DNA of 64,000 nucleotides from CAYRHJ01 sp964424105. GTDB taxonomy: Bacteria; Planctomycetota; Phycisphaerae; UBA1845. This document shows positions 17,440 to 25,497 of the stretch, piece by piece. The first letter of the stretch is position 1; every line of letters begins with the position of its first letter. A program made the position numbers and the translations under genes. The stretch covers positions 62,001-126,000 of the forward strand of contig CAYRHJ010000038.1 in NCBI GenBank assembly GCA_964424105.1. The letters are read 5' to 3'. The notes under the pieces are model-generated. The model did not search any database, was not told where the DNA came from, and saw nothing but the letters and a program-made list of their open reading frames with translations.

Positions 17440-18593
17440 GATCGATTCATGCTCGCGATGAGAATGTCGGCGATTTCGGGTCGGCTGAATTCCTGCGGTG
17501 GGCGTTCACCCGCCGCGAGCATGTCCCGAACCTTGGTGCCGCTCAGGAAAACCTTCGATTCGGGTGGATGCGGGCAGGTCTTCGGCGAGACCATGCTTTC
17601 GCATTCCTTGCACCAGGAAGAATGCTCAAAATTCAAGGTCGTAATCGCCAATCCTTCGCCGGGCAGGTTCTTGAATATCGTCTGGGCGTCATACGTTCCA
17701 TAATAGTTGCCCACGCCGGCATGATCGCGCCCGACGATGAAATGCGAACATCCGTAGTTCTGACGCAGGATGGCGTGCAATATGGCTTCGCGCGGGCCGC
17801 CGTATCGCATAGCCGCGGGCAATACGGAAAGCATGGTGCGCTCGGCAACGTAATACTTGGCGATCAACTCGCGATAACAATTCATCCGTACGTCCGCGGG
17901 GATGTCTCCCGGTTGCGTTTGCCCGATCAGCGGGTGAATCAGCAACCCGTCGCAAATCTCCAACGCGCACTTGGTCAGGTATTCATGGGCGCGATGAATG
18001 GGGTTGCGCGTTTGAAAGCCCACCACGGTGGACCATCCCCGTTCGGCGAATTTCTCGCGTGTCTGGGCGGGCGAAAGACGAAAATCTTCGAATTCCGGTT
18101 CGTAGCAAAGGCAGGTGACATCGATCGGACCAGCCAGGCAAACGTCGCCCTCCGACATTAACACTTTCACGCCCGGATGGGCATCGTCCGTCGTCCCAAA
18201 TGCCAGCTTCGCCTGCGTCGATTTGTCGTGCGCGTATTTCTGCTCGACCGTCAAGTGGCCCAACAGTCGCCGCTGATCATCCAGCATGGCTACGCGCTGG
18301 CCAACTTTTATTCCGCCCGCCACTTTTGAATCGACGGCGCAAGTAATCGGAAATGGCCAGATCACCCCGGTGGCCAGGGTCATGTTCTTGCAGATGCTGT
18401 CGTAGTCAGCCTGATTCACGAACCCCGTCAGCGGGCTCATCGCCCCGACGGCGATCATCTCCATGTCGCACTGTTGTCGCTCCGTCAGCACAACGGCTGG
18501 TTCGCTGCCGTTATAAACGCCCGGACGTCCGCCGGCCACCACACGGTTTACGAGCTGTCCGCCGTGCGGTCGTATCATCCCCTCACCAGGCAT
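17436..18593 (-). CDS. sat: Sulfate adenylyltransferase (ATP sulfurylase)
   Basis: Sat makes adenosine phosphosulfate and pyrophosphate from ATP and sulfate. The QTRNPIHRAHE motif (194-204) and GRDHAG (288-293) form the nucleotide-binding site. Near the C-terminus Cys328, Cys331, Cys340 and His342 have the spacing of the zinc site in single-domain prokaryotic Sat. There is no fused APS kinase, and no cysC or apr gene is in the window. The ATG at 18593 (385 aa) is preceded by GAGAGG; a TTG at 18632 would add 13 residues. It is coupled to nrnA downstream. Assimilatory use is more likely given the nrnA partner, but dissimilatory use cannot be excluded. Confidence 0.9.
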   Translation of the reverse strand: MPGEGMIRPHGGQLVNRVVAGGRPGVYNGSEPAVVLTERQQCDMEMIAVGAMSPLTGFVNQADYDSICKNMTLATGVIWPFPITCAVDSKVAGGIKVGQRVAMLDDQRRLLGHLTVEQKYAHDKSTQAKLAFGTTDDAHPGVKVLMSEGDVCLAGPIDVTCLCYEPEFEDFRLSPAQTREKFAERGWSTVVGFQTRNPIHRAHEYLTKCALEICDGLLIHPLIGQTQPGDIPADVRMNCYRELIAKYYVAERTMLSVLPAAMRYGGPREAILHAILRQNYGCSHFIVGRDHAGVGNYYGTYDAQTIFKNLPGEGLAITTLNFEHSSWCKECESMVSPKTCPHPPESKVFLSGTKVRDMLAAGERPPQEFSRPEIADILIASMNRS

Positions 18594-18673
18594 GGCTGCC
18601 ACCCTCTCTCGTCGGCCTGTCGAGCCGAACAAAACTTGTCTCGTAATTCGTCTGCATCCTTGCCTTGCGGCAA

Positions 18674-18706
18674 AATGTCAGCGTACCCCCAATGTCAGCG
18701 TACCCC
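18674..18706. repeat. Direct repeat AATGTCAGCGTACCCC (x2)
   Basis: Two exact 16-bp copies (18674-18689, 18691-18706) separated by one C, in the space between infC and sat and upstream of sat. They could be a binding site for a dimeric regulator of sat or a chance slippage product. Confidence 0.6.
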
Positions 18707-18794
18707 ATAGATCATCACCATAACGACCGCAACGACGAACCGCAAACCGCGGGTTATCACGATGGCCGAAATGGAACCATGCGCCGCGGCGATC

Positions 18795-19316
18795 TCATTT
18801 CTTAAGGGGAGCCAGCACCATGGTCATGCGCTTTCCGTCCATGCGAACCTCCCGCTCCAGCTTGGCTTGCTCCACCAAGGAATCCACGATGCTCTTGAAA
18901 GCATTGAACGCCAAATCCTTATGCGCTCGCTCTCGGCCACGGAATAGCATGGTGAACTGAACCTTGTGGCCCGCCTTGATAAAATCCTCCGCCCGCTTCA
19001 TTTTGATCATTCGATCATGGTCGTCGGTCTTGGGCCGAAGTCGGATTTCCTTGAGGCTGTGCTCTTGCGCGTGGTGCTGTTTCTGCTTTTTCTTTTGATC
19101 GTACTTGTGCTTGCCGAAATCCATGATCCGGCACACCGGAGGGCGATCGTTCGGCGAAACCTCGACAAGGTCCAGCCCCAACTCGCGGGCCATTTCCATG
19201 GCTTGGGAAGTCGGGACGACGCCGCACTGTTTACCCTCCGCATCGATCAAACGAACGGGTGAAATGCGGATCATTTCGTTCATCCGGGTCGTTTTGACGG
19301 TCGTTTGTATCACCAT
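18795..19316 (-). CDS. infC: Translation initiation factor IF-3
   Basis: The protein is 173 aa, a normal IF-3 length. It has the N-domain (RMNEMIRISPVRLIDAEGKQCG), the basic helical linker KYDQKKKQKQHHAQ and the C-domain with KEIRLRPKTDDHD, ending in MTMVLAPLKK. IF-3 binds the 30S subunit and polices start-codon choice. The ATG at 19316 is 5 bp after the thrS stop; TTG codons at 19328/19325 are alternatives. The thrS-infC order is the common bacterial one, but rpmI and rplT, which usually follow, are not found before sat. Confidence 0.93.
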   Translation of the reverse strand: MVIQTTVKTTRMNEMIRISPVRLIDAEGKQCGVVPTSQAMEMARELGLDLVEVSPNDRPPVCRIMDFGKHKYDQKKKQKQHHAQEHSLKEIRLRPKTDDHDRMIKMKRAEDFIKAGHKVQFTMLFRGRERAHKDLAFNAFKSIVDSLVEQAKLEREVRMDGKRMTMVLAPLKK

Positions 19317-19321
19317 ACCTT

Positions 19322-21325
19322 TCAACAATCCCCGGTATCTGTCTGGTTTGTGGAGGACGACAAGGTCACTTTCCCCTTACTGGCGATTTCCCGCCGGCAT
19401 TCGGCCAGAAACCGGGACAAGTCCATATTTCCAATAGGCGCGTCGTCGCGCCCGTTTACGTTTACGGTGTTGGCCGCCGCTTCCTTTTCACCCACAACCA
19501 AAATGTACGGAATCTTTTGGCTGCGCATGCGATGCTTCTTCGGGCCGATCTTCTCCGAAGAATCGTCCAGCTCGACGCGCAATCCAGCCTCGACTAACGC
19601 GTTATAAACTTGGCTTGCGAAAACCGCACTCTTCTCGCTCACCGTGACCAAGCCCACCTGAATCGGAGCCAGCCACAACGGAAACGCGCCGGCGAAATGC
19701 TCGATCAAAATGCCCACGAACCGCTCCAGGCTCCCGAACGGGGCGCGGTGAATCATGATGGGGCGGTGCGGAAGATTGTCCTTGCCCACGTACGTCAGGT
19801 CGAAGCGTTCCGGCAGATTGTAGTCCGCCTGAACCGTGCCCAACTGCCATTCGCGACCGATGCAATCCTTGACGATGAAATCGATCTTGGGACCGTAGAA
19901 CGCCGCCTCGCCCGGCTCCTCCGTGTAGTCGAGCGCCAAGTCTCGAACGACCCGGCGGAGCACCGCCACCGCCGCATCCCACGACTCTTTCGGGCCGACG
20001 TACTTGTCCGAGTTGGGGTCCGGCAATCCCACCCGCACACGGTAATCCTGAAACTCCAACGTATGCAGCACGCGCTGCGTCAAAAGAACCGTCTTTCGCA
20101 ATTCGTCTTCCAATTGCTCCGGCATGCAGAACAGGTGCGCGTCGTCCTGCGTGAAACCGCGCACCCGGATCATTCCCGAAACTTCGCCGCTCTGCTCATA
20201 ACGATAGACCGAACCGAATTCAGCCAATCGAACAGGCAAGTCGCGGTAACTTCGTGGCTGGGCTTTGTAAATCTGAATGTGGAACGGGCAATTCATGGGC
20301 TTGAGAAGATACGTATCACCATCCATTTCCAACGGAGGAAACATGCTTTCCTTGTAATGCGGATAGTGGCCGCTGGTCTCGAATAACTCCGACTTGGAAA
20401 TGTGCGGGGTATAGACCGGCTCATAACCCAGCTTGACGAGTTCCTCTTTCAGGAATCCCTCCAGTATGGATCGGATCGTCGCGCCCCGCGGCATCCACAG
20501 GATCATCCCCGACCCCACGGCGGCGCTGGTGGTGAACAGTCCCAACTGCTTGCCCAGGACGCGATGATCTCGCTCGCGGGCTTTTTCCAGACGCTCCAAA
20601 TGCTCCGTCAGTGATTTCTTCTTGAAGAACGCGGTGCCGTACACACGCTGCAACGATTTCTCCTTCGCGTCACCACGGTAGTAGGCGGCGCTGACCTGCC
20701 GAACCTTGAACGCACCGATGAAGTTCGTTGACGGTACGTGAGGCCCTCGGCACAGGTCCTCAAAATCCTTGCCGGGAGTGCTGCCGGTCACGTAGAAACT
20801 CAAGGTGTCGCCCTCGGCCCGCTCCGCGTTGTCAACCTTGTATCGATTGCCCTCTTTTGCGAGTTTCGACATCGCCTCCGCTCGACGCAGTTCGTAACGA
20901 ACGAAAGGCCGATCTTCCGCAATGATACGCGCCATCTCCGCCTCGATCCGTTCAAACGCATCCGGCGTGATGGACTCGTCCAGATCAATGTCGTAATAAA
21001 AACCGTCCGCCACCGGCGGGCCGTAAACCAGCTTGGCCTGCGGATACAGTCGGCAAATGGCTTCCGCCATGACGTGCGCGGTGCTGTGACGAAGCACGTT
21101 CAGACTGTTCGCGTCGTCGTCCGATCGGGTGAGGATGGATAGGGAGCAGTCGCCCGGAAGACGTTGGCCCAGGTCGATCGTTTCGGAGTGACCATTGGTG
21201 GAGAATCGAGCGGCCACGGCGGCCTTCGCCAACCCAGGTCCAATCATGCGGGCTACGTCATACGCAGTCGCACCGGCATCGACCTGTTTGCACGATCCGT
21301 CGGGCAATGTGACGTTCAGACGCAT
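19322..21325 (-). CDS. thrS: Threonyl-tRNA synthetase
   Basis: This 667-aa class II synthetase charges tRNA-Thr. In order it has a TGS domain (1-65), the second additional/editing domain (about 70-235, with LRHSTAHVMAEA and the SAAYYRGD end), the catalytic core (MNCPFHIQIYK near 343-353, whose Cys binds Zn; RYEQSGE and RVRGFTQDDAH) and the anticodon domain (IQVGLVTVSEK to the end). It starts at ATG. The spacer upstream (21326-21671) shows no obvious T-box or hairpin leader. Transcribed with infC. Confidence 0.96.
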   Translation of the reverse strand: MRLNVTLPDGSCKQVDAGATAYDVARMIGPGLAKAAVAARFSTNGHSETIDLGQRLPGDCSLSILTRSDDDANSLNVLRHSTAHVMAEAICRLYPQAKLVYGPPVADGFYYDIDLDESITPDAFERIEAEMARIIAEDRPFVRYELRRAEAMSKLAKEGNRYKVDNAERAEGDTLSFYVTGSTPGKDFEDLCRGPHVPSTNFIGAFKVRQVSAAYYRGDAKEKSLQRVYGTAFFKKKSLTEHLERLEKARERDHRVLGKQLGLFTTSAAVGSGMILWMPRGATIRSILEGFLKEELVKLGYEPVYTPHISKSELFETSGHYPHYKESMFPPLEMDGDTYLLKPMNCPFHIQIYKAQPRSYRDLPVRLAEFGSVYRYEQSGEVSGMIRVRGFTQDDAHLFCMPEQLEDELRKTVLLTQRVLHTLEFQDYRVRVGLPDPNSDKYVGPKESWDAAVAVLRRVVRDLALDYTEEPGEAAFYGPKIDFIVKDCIGREWQLGTVQADYNLPERFDLTYVGKDNLPHRPIMIHRAPFGSLERFVGILIEHFAGAFPLWLAPIQVGLVTVSEKSAVFASQVYNALVEAGLRVELDDSSEKIGPKKHRMRSQKIPYILVVGEKEAAANTVNVNGRDDAPIGNMDLSRFLAECRREIASKGKVTLSSSTNQTDTGDC

Positions 21326-21671
21326 TCTCCATTTGGCCGGTTGCTATAGGCCAACAGCATAAAACAAAAAAACGATCCAAAGGCCGGCACGCACGATCCT
21401 CAAGCAGGGCTGCGGGACCAGTCCCGAAACCTCCGTTAGCTTGTGAGGCGCGTCATGGACCTTGAACCGTTCCCGTCAGTCCAGGCGAACGATGACCACC
21501 CACGTCGGTGGACCACCGATCGACCTCTGTTTAATATAACACATCGGTGCATGGGGTCAAGAAATGTCGCAGAAACTGTGTGCCCGCACACGGGCCAACC
21601 TGGGCGAATCGCCCACCGTTTGACCCGGACGGAAAATTTCACCATTCTGACGCGAGCCTCAATCCACCGCG
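21326..21671. other. Spacer upstream of thrS
   Basis: No convincing gene or repeat. The 180-aa minus frame spanning 21436-21978 has a basic, low-complexity composition and conflicts with the small membrane gene at 21672-21842, so I treat it as chance. Confidence 0.5.
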
Positions 21672-21842
21672 TCACACGGTCGGTGTGAGGAGAATGGCAT
21701 CGATAATCGCAAGCAACAATGAAGAAACGAAGCCTGCGATCGTGCGCAAGAATTCGGGACCGAAGAAAAAGCTGGAAACGCTGGAAAACAAGCCCAGAAC
21801 GGGCGGCATGACGCCAAACAGGCCAACTGAGTTTAACAACAT
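21672..21842 (-). CDS. Small hydrophobic membrane protein (56 aa)
   Basis: A short gene with its own strong ribosome site: GGAGG, 7 bp before ATG 21842. The 56-residue product is hydrophobic throughout. The first helix runs from about 2 to 27 (LNSVGLFGVMPPVLGLFSS), then a GPEFLR turn, then a second helix from 35 to 52 (IAGFVSSLLLAIIDAILL). There is no charged tail. I do not recognise a family. It lies between a PLP dehydratase gene and thrS, transcribed in the same direction. The ribosome site and the two clean helices are the support. Confidence 0.6.
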   Translation of the reverse strand: MLLNSVGLFGVMPPVLGLFSSVSSFFFGPEFLRTIAGFVSSLLLAIIDAILLTPTV

Positions 21843-21946
21843 GATCGAACCTCCATGTTTCAGGAATAGTCGTTACCCGTCGATTTCTAACCTCGCGGAA
21901 CGCCAGTGTCACCAGGAATCGCTGTAACTTGTTGTGGGAAAAAACG

Positions 21947-22912
21947 CTAAGCCGATAGAATCTCCAACAGCTTGTCAAGGTCGATCGACCCGCCAGTCAC
22001 AACGCAAACGCATTTTCCACGCTCTGATTTTGGCATTTGAAGTGCCGCTGCAACAGAAAGCGCTGCGGATGGTTCCACCACAATTCGATTTCCCAATACA
22101 AGTTGTTTCATGGCCCGTTTGACGTCGTCGTCACTCACCAAGAACGTCTCGTCCACGATTTCACGCAATACTGAAAAAACTTCCGGCGTAATGTATGGAA
22201 CCGCGACACCATCGCAAATCGTCCTGCATTCAACCGCAGATGCTTGGCCGAGTCGAATACTTTCATGCAGGGAGGCGCAATCGCGCGGCTCCACGCTGAC
22301 GATTTTTGTGGCCGGTCGAAGCGCCTTCACGGCGCTGGCCACCCCACCGATCAGCCCGCCCCCACCAACGGGGACGAAAATGGTGTCTACATCGGGGCAG
22401 TCTGCCAGAATTTCCAGCCCGATTGTACCGTGGCCTATCATGACCTGCCGGTTGGTCCAGGGGTGTATGAAGGCGAAAGGCTCCTGTTCCCATTGGTGCT
22501 CTCTCAAGAATCGAAAGACGTTTTCGATGGGGACCAGGATCGGGTCGCCGCCGTATCGCCGCACAGCGTCGATTTTCGTCTTTGGGGCGTGTGCGGGCAT
22601 CATGCTCCGGGCGGTGACTCCGAAATGTCTCGCCGTCCAGGCCAAGGCCTGTGCGGTGTTGCCGGCGCTGACGGTGCTAAGACCCTTGGCTCTTTCATCG
22701 GGATGGAGGTTGGCGACGGCGTTGAACACCCCGCGAATCTTAAACGAGGTTACTGGTTGATGGATTTCAAGTTTCAAAAGGACGTCGTCGGTGTGATCGT
22801 AATTGTGCAGGGGAACGAGCGGGGTGGGATTCAGGATCGGTCGAAGCGTTTCCGCGGCTTGGCGAATTTCCGGCAGGGTGGGCGGGTTCATCATGGTGCG
22901 GTCGAGTTCCAT
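21947..22912 (-). CDS. Threonine/serine dehydratase-like PLP enzyme
   Basis: This 321-aa protein is a fold type II PLP enzyme of the threonine ammonia-lyase/serine racemase group. TSFKIRG places the PLP lysine at Lys58. The phosphate-binding loop VGGGGLIGG is near residue 178, and SAGNTAQALAW and GHGTIGLEI are conserved. There is no C-terminal ACT regulatory domain, so it is the short, catabolic-like form. The exact substrate (threonine, serine or a hydroxy-amino acid) cannot be read from sequence. The second paralog at 24145-25107 lies nearby on the other strand. Confidence 0.85.
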   Translation of the reverse strand: MELDRTMMNPPTLPEIRQAAETLRPILNPTPLVPLHNYDHTDDVLLKLEIHQPVTSFKIRGVFNAVANLHPDERAKGLSTVSAGNTAQALAWTARHFGVTARSMMPAHAPKTKIDAVRRYGGDPILVPIENVFRFLREHQWEQEPFAFIHPWTNRQVMIGHGTIGLEILADCPDVDTIFVPVGGGGLIGGVASAVKALRPATKIVSVEPRDCASLHESIRLGQASAVECRTICDGVAVPYITPEVFSVLREIVDETFLVSDDDVKRAMKQLVLGNRIVVEPSAALSVAAALQMPKSERGKCVCVVTGGSIDLDKLLEILSA

Positions 22913-23006
22913 GGTGGGCGTGGAATGCTCTTATTCACGGTGCAACCTCGTGTCAGAATTCAGAACTATTGTATCATAACCGAATGACATGGGCGCGGGG
23001 CGAGGG

Positions 23007-23090
23007 ACCGTTCGCTTTGCGCTCGCGGCGCGTAAATGGCATGGGCGGGGCGGGTGACCGCTCGCTATGCGTTCGCGGCGCGTACAGAGG
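23007..23090 (+). repeat. Two copies of the CGCTCGC-TTCGC-like repeat
   Basis: Copies at about 23007-23036 and 23058-23086 (ACCGYTCGCTWTGCGYTCGC then GGCGCGTA). Related copies are at 14100-14128 (inverted), 25403-25430 and 29876-29904. They overlap the upstream extension of the next open frame and so argue for its later ATG start. Confidence 0.65.
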
Positions 23091-23150
23091 CGGTTGCGGG
23101 TCAGATGGGATGCGGAGTATGCGGGTTTCGTTCTTGATCGGGTGACGCGC

Positions 23151-24158
23151 ATGGAAATAATTGTAGTCAATCAGGAACAGGTGGCTGACTTGCTTCCCAT
23201 GGAAGAGGCGATGGGAGCCATGCGCGACGTGCTAGCGGATTTGGCGCGGGGAAATTGCCACCTGCCGTTGCGGCAGATCATGTGGCTGCCGGAGCGGTTC
23301 GGGGCGTTGGGCTTGATGCCCTCCTATTGGGAGCGGGAAGGCATGATCGGTCTGAAGGCGGTCACTTTTTTTCCGGGTAACGAGGGTACCGAACGTGATA
23401 CGCATCAGGGTGCGGTGTTGCTATACGATGCCCGCGATGGAAGGCTTTGTGCGGTGATCGATGCCACGTCGGTGACGGCGATTCGCACCGCGGCTGTTTC
23501 GGCTGTGGCTACGGAATGTCTTGCCCGATTGGACTCGCGACGGTTGACCATCGTCGGTTCGGGTGTACAGGCGGCGCATCATCTGGAGGCGATGCGGTGT
23601 TGTCGGGCTATTGAGTCGGTGGCGGTGGTGAGTCAGTCGATGGATCGCGCCGCCCGTTTCTCGCGGGCGATGTCAAACAGGCACGGGTTGGCGGTGCGGG
23701 CGATGGAATCGGTGGAACAGGCCGTCGCGGACGCGGACATTATTTGCACCACGACCTCGTCGGCTGAAGCGGTGTTGCGGGGTCGGTGGATCAAGCCGGG
23801 CACGCATATCAACGCGGTGGGGTCCAGTGTGGCCAGCGCCCGGGAGCTTGATGGTGAGGCTGTGCAAAAGGCACGTCTGTACGTGGATCGACGTGAATCG
23901 GCTATGAACGAAGCGGGCGACTTTCTGTTGGCGAAAAAGGAGGGATTCGTGGGCGAGGATCACATCGTTGGTGAAGTAGGGGAGTTGCTGATCGGAAAGG
24001 TGGCGGGGCGACGAGAGGCTGACGAGGTGACGCTGTTCAAGTCCGTCGGATTGGCGGTGGAGGACTTGGCTGCGGCGGTCCGCGTCTATAAGAAGGCTCA
24101 ATCGGGGCAATCGGGATCGAAATTGGCATTCGGGGGGCGACGACATGCAGTCGATTAA
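23151..24158 (+). CDS. Ornithine cyclodeaminase / mu-crystallin family protein
   Basis: This 335-aa NAD(P)-dependent protein has the family's N-terminal substrate domain (QADL-P-EEAMGAMRDVL pattern) and a Rossmann segment with GSGVQAAHHLEAM near residue 135. VVSQSMDRAARFS and ADIICTTTSSAEAVLRGRW follow. Family members include ornithine cyclodeaminase, alanine dehydrogenase, EutC of ectoine breakdown and iminosuccinate reductase (BhcD). The ATG at 23151 is preferred; the upstream extension is repeat sequence. It overlaps the downstream PLP dehydratase by 14 bp, so the two enzymes probably act in sequence on one substrate. Confidence 0.85.
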   Translation: MEIIVVNQEQVADLLPMEEAMGAMRDVLADLARGNCHLPLRQIMWLPERFGALGLMPSYWEREGMIGLKAVTFFPGNEGTERDTHQGAVLLYDARDGRLCAVIDATSVTAIRTAAVSAVATECLARLDSRRLTIVGSGVQAAHHLEAMRCCRAIESVAVVSQSMDRAARFSRAMSNRHGLAVRAMESVEQAVADADIICTTTSSAEAVLRGRWIKPGTHINAVGSSVASARELDGEAVQKARLYVDRRESAMNEAGDFLLAKKEGFVGEDHIVGEVGELLIGKVAGRREADEVTLFKSVGLAVEDLAAAVRVYKKAQSGQSGSKLAFGGRRHAVD

Positions 24159-25107
24159 GCCCGTATCGTTGGGCGACATACGCGCCGCCCGTGGTCGCAT
24201 AACGGGCATCGCTATTCGCACGCCGCTTATCCGTCTCCATATCGAAAACGCACCCGCGGACATTTATCTGAAACTGGAAAACTTGCAGCCCATCGGGTCT
24301 TTCAAGATACGTGGGGCAGCCAACGCGATCGCGCTGGCGGACGCGGCGGACCTGGCCCACGGTGTGTATACGGCGAGTGCCGGGAACATGGCACAGGGCG
24401 TGGCGTTTGTGGCGCGACTGCGTGGATTGGCTTGTGACGTGATCGTGCCGAACAACGCCCCGGACGCGAAGATTCAGGCTATTCTGCGGTTGGGCGGGCG
24501 GGTGATTAAGGAATCATTTGACCGCTGGTGGCAGATCATGCTGGATCACGGCTGCCCGGATCGGGAGGGGTTGTTCGTTCATCCGGTCAGCGATCCCGCG
24601 GTCATAGCGGGAAACGGCACGATTGGATTGGAAATCATGGAGGACCTGCCGGACGTCGAGAGCATCGTGGTGCCCTACGGAGGCGGGGGACTATCGGGCG
24701 GCATCGCGTCGGCGGTGAAAGCGATTCGGCCAGCGGTGCGGGTGTTTGCTTGCGAAGTGGATACGGCGGCGCCTTTGTCGGCGTCGTTGAAGGCGGGTCG
24801 ACCGGTGCCCATTGAATATCGGCCTAGCTTTGTGGACGGAATCGGTGGTAAGGGACTGATGCCGGAGATGTGGGATCTTGCCAGGGAATGGCTGGATGGA
24901 TCGCTGGTTTGCAGTGTTCGGGAAGTCGCCGACGCCTTGCGATTGTTGGTGGAGCGCAGCCGGGTCGTGGCGGAGGGGGCTGGTGCGTGCCCGGTGGCGG
25001 CGGCGATGGGTGGAAGAGCTGGCGGGGGGAAGGTGGTTTGCGTGGTTTCGGGCGGGAATATCGATTTGAGCAAGCTGGCAACGATTCTCGGCGGGCAGGT
25101 GCCGTAG
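24145..25107 (+). CDS. Threonine dehydratase-like PLP enzyme paired with the OCD-like gene
   Basis: This 320-aa fold type II PLP enzyme has SFKIRG with PLP Lys54, SAGNMAQGVAF, GNGTIGLEI and the PYGGGGLSGG phosphate loop near 175. No ACT domain. The start overlaps the OCD-like stop by 14 bp. The same pairing of a dehydratase with an OCD-family enzyme occurs in the ectoine pathway (EutB-EutC) and in the beta-hydroxyaspartate cycle (BhcB-BhcD). Neither set of partner genes is seen here, so the substrate remains open. It is distinct from the minus-strand paralog, with clearly different sequence. Confidence 0.85.
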   Translation: MQSIKPVSLGDIRAARGRITGIAIRTPLIRLHIENAPADIYLKLENLQPIGSFKIRGAANAIALADAADLAHGVYTASAGNMAQGVAFVARLRGLACDVIVPNNAPDAKIQAILRLGGRVIKESFDRWWQIMLDHGCPDREGLFVHPVSDPAVIAGNGTIGLEIMEDLPDVESIVVPYGGGGLSGGIASAVKAIRPAVRVFACEVDTAAPLSASLKAGRPVPIEYRPSFVDGIGGKGLMPEMWDLAREWLDGSLVCSVREVADALRLLVERSRVVAEGAGACPVAAAMGGRAGGGKVVCVVSGGNIDLSKLATILGGQVP

Positions 25108-25497
25108 GTCAGTGGGTGCGTTCGGAATCGTTTTTGGTGACTTGTTGCGGTATTCACGTTGTCGTACTCGCTGGTGATGGGTCAATCGGTCAAGTGAGCG
25201 AGAATGGACAGGATTAACAGGATTAACAGGATGAAACAGGTTCGGTCGGTGGTCCGCGCGTTTACACGACCCGCGACATTCGGGCACATGGTGTAGTCAT
25301 CGGCTCGATCATCGAGACCCCACCCATCGCTGCGCGATGGATGGGGCACCCCGGCACCCGGCCTGGATTCCGGCGTTCGCCGGAATGACGGAATGCGGGG
25401 GACCGCTCGCTTCGCGCTCGCGGCTCGTGAAGAGGCGGTTGGGGCGCGGACGAGAATCAATCACGATAACTGAATAAAACAGACTGGCGTTGTGCCA
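25108..25497. other. Repeat-filled spacer
   Basis: It holds a short tandem repeat of AGGATTAAC-type units (25209-25240), a CCATCGC-variant palindrome (25318-25346), a REP-like palindrome (25363-25397) and a CGCTCGC repeat (25403-25430). No gene is supported. It separates converging genes. Confidence 0.7.

Noticed and set aside
21326..21671. T-box or other leader upstream of thrS
   Set aside because: No T-box signature (AGGGTGG-like) or terminator/antiterminator pair is visible.
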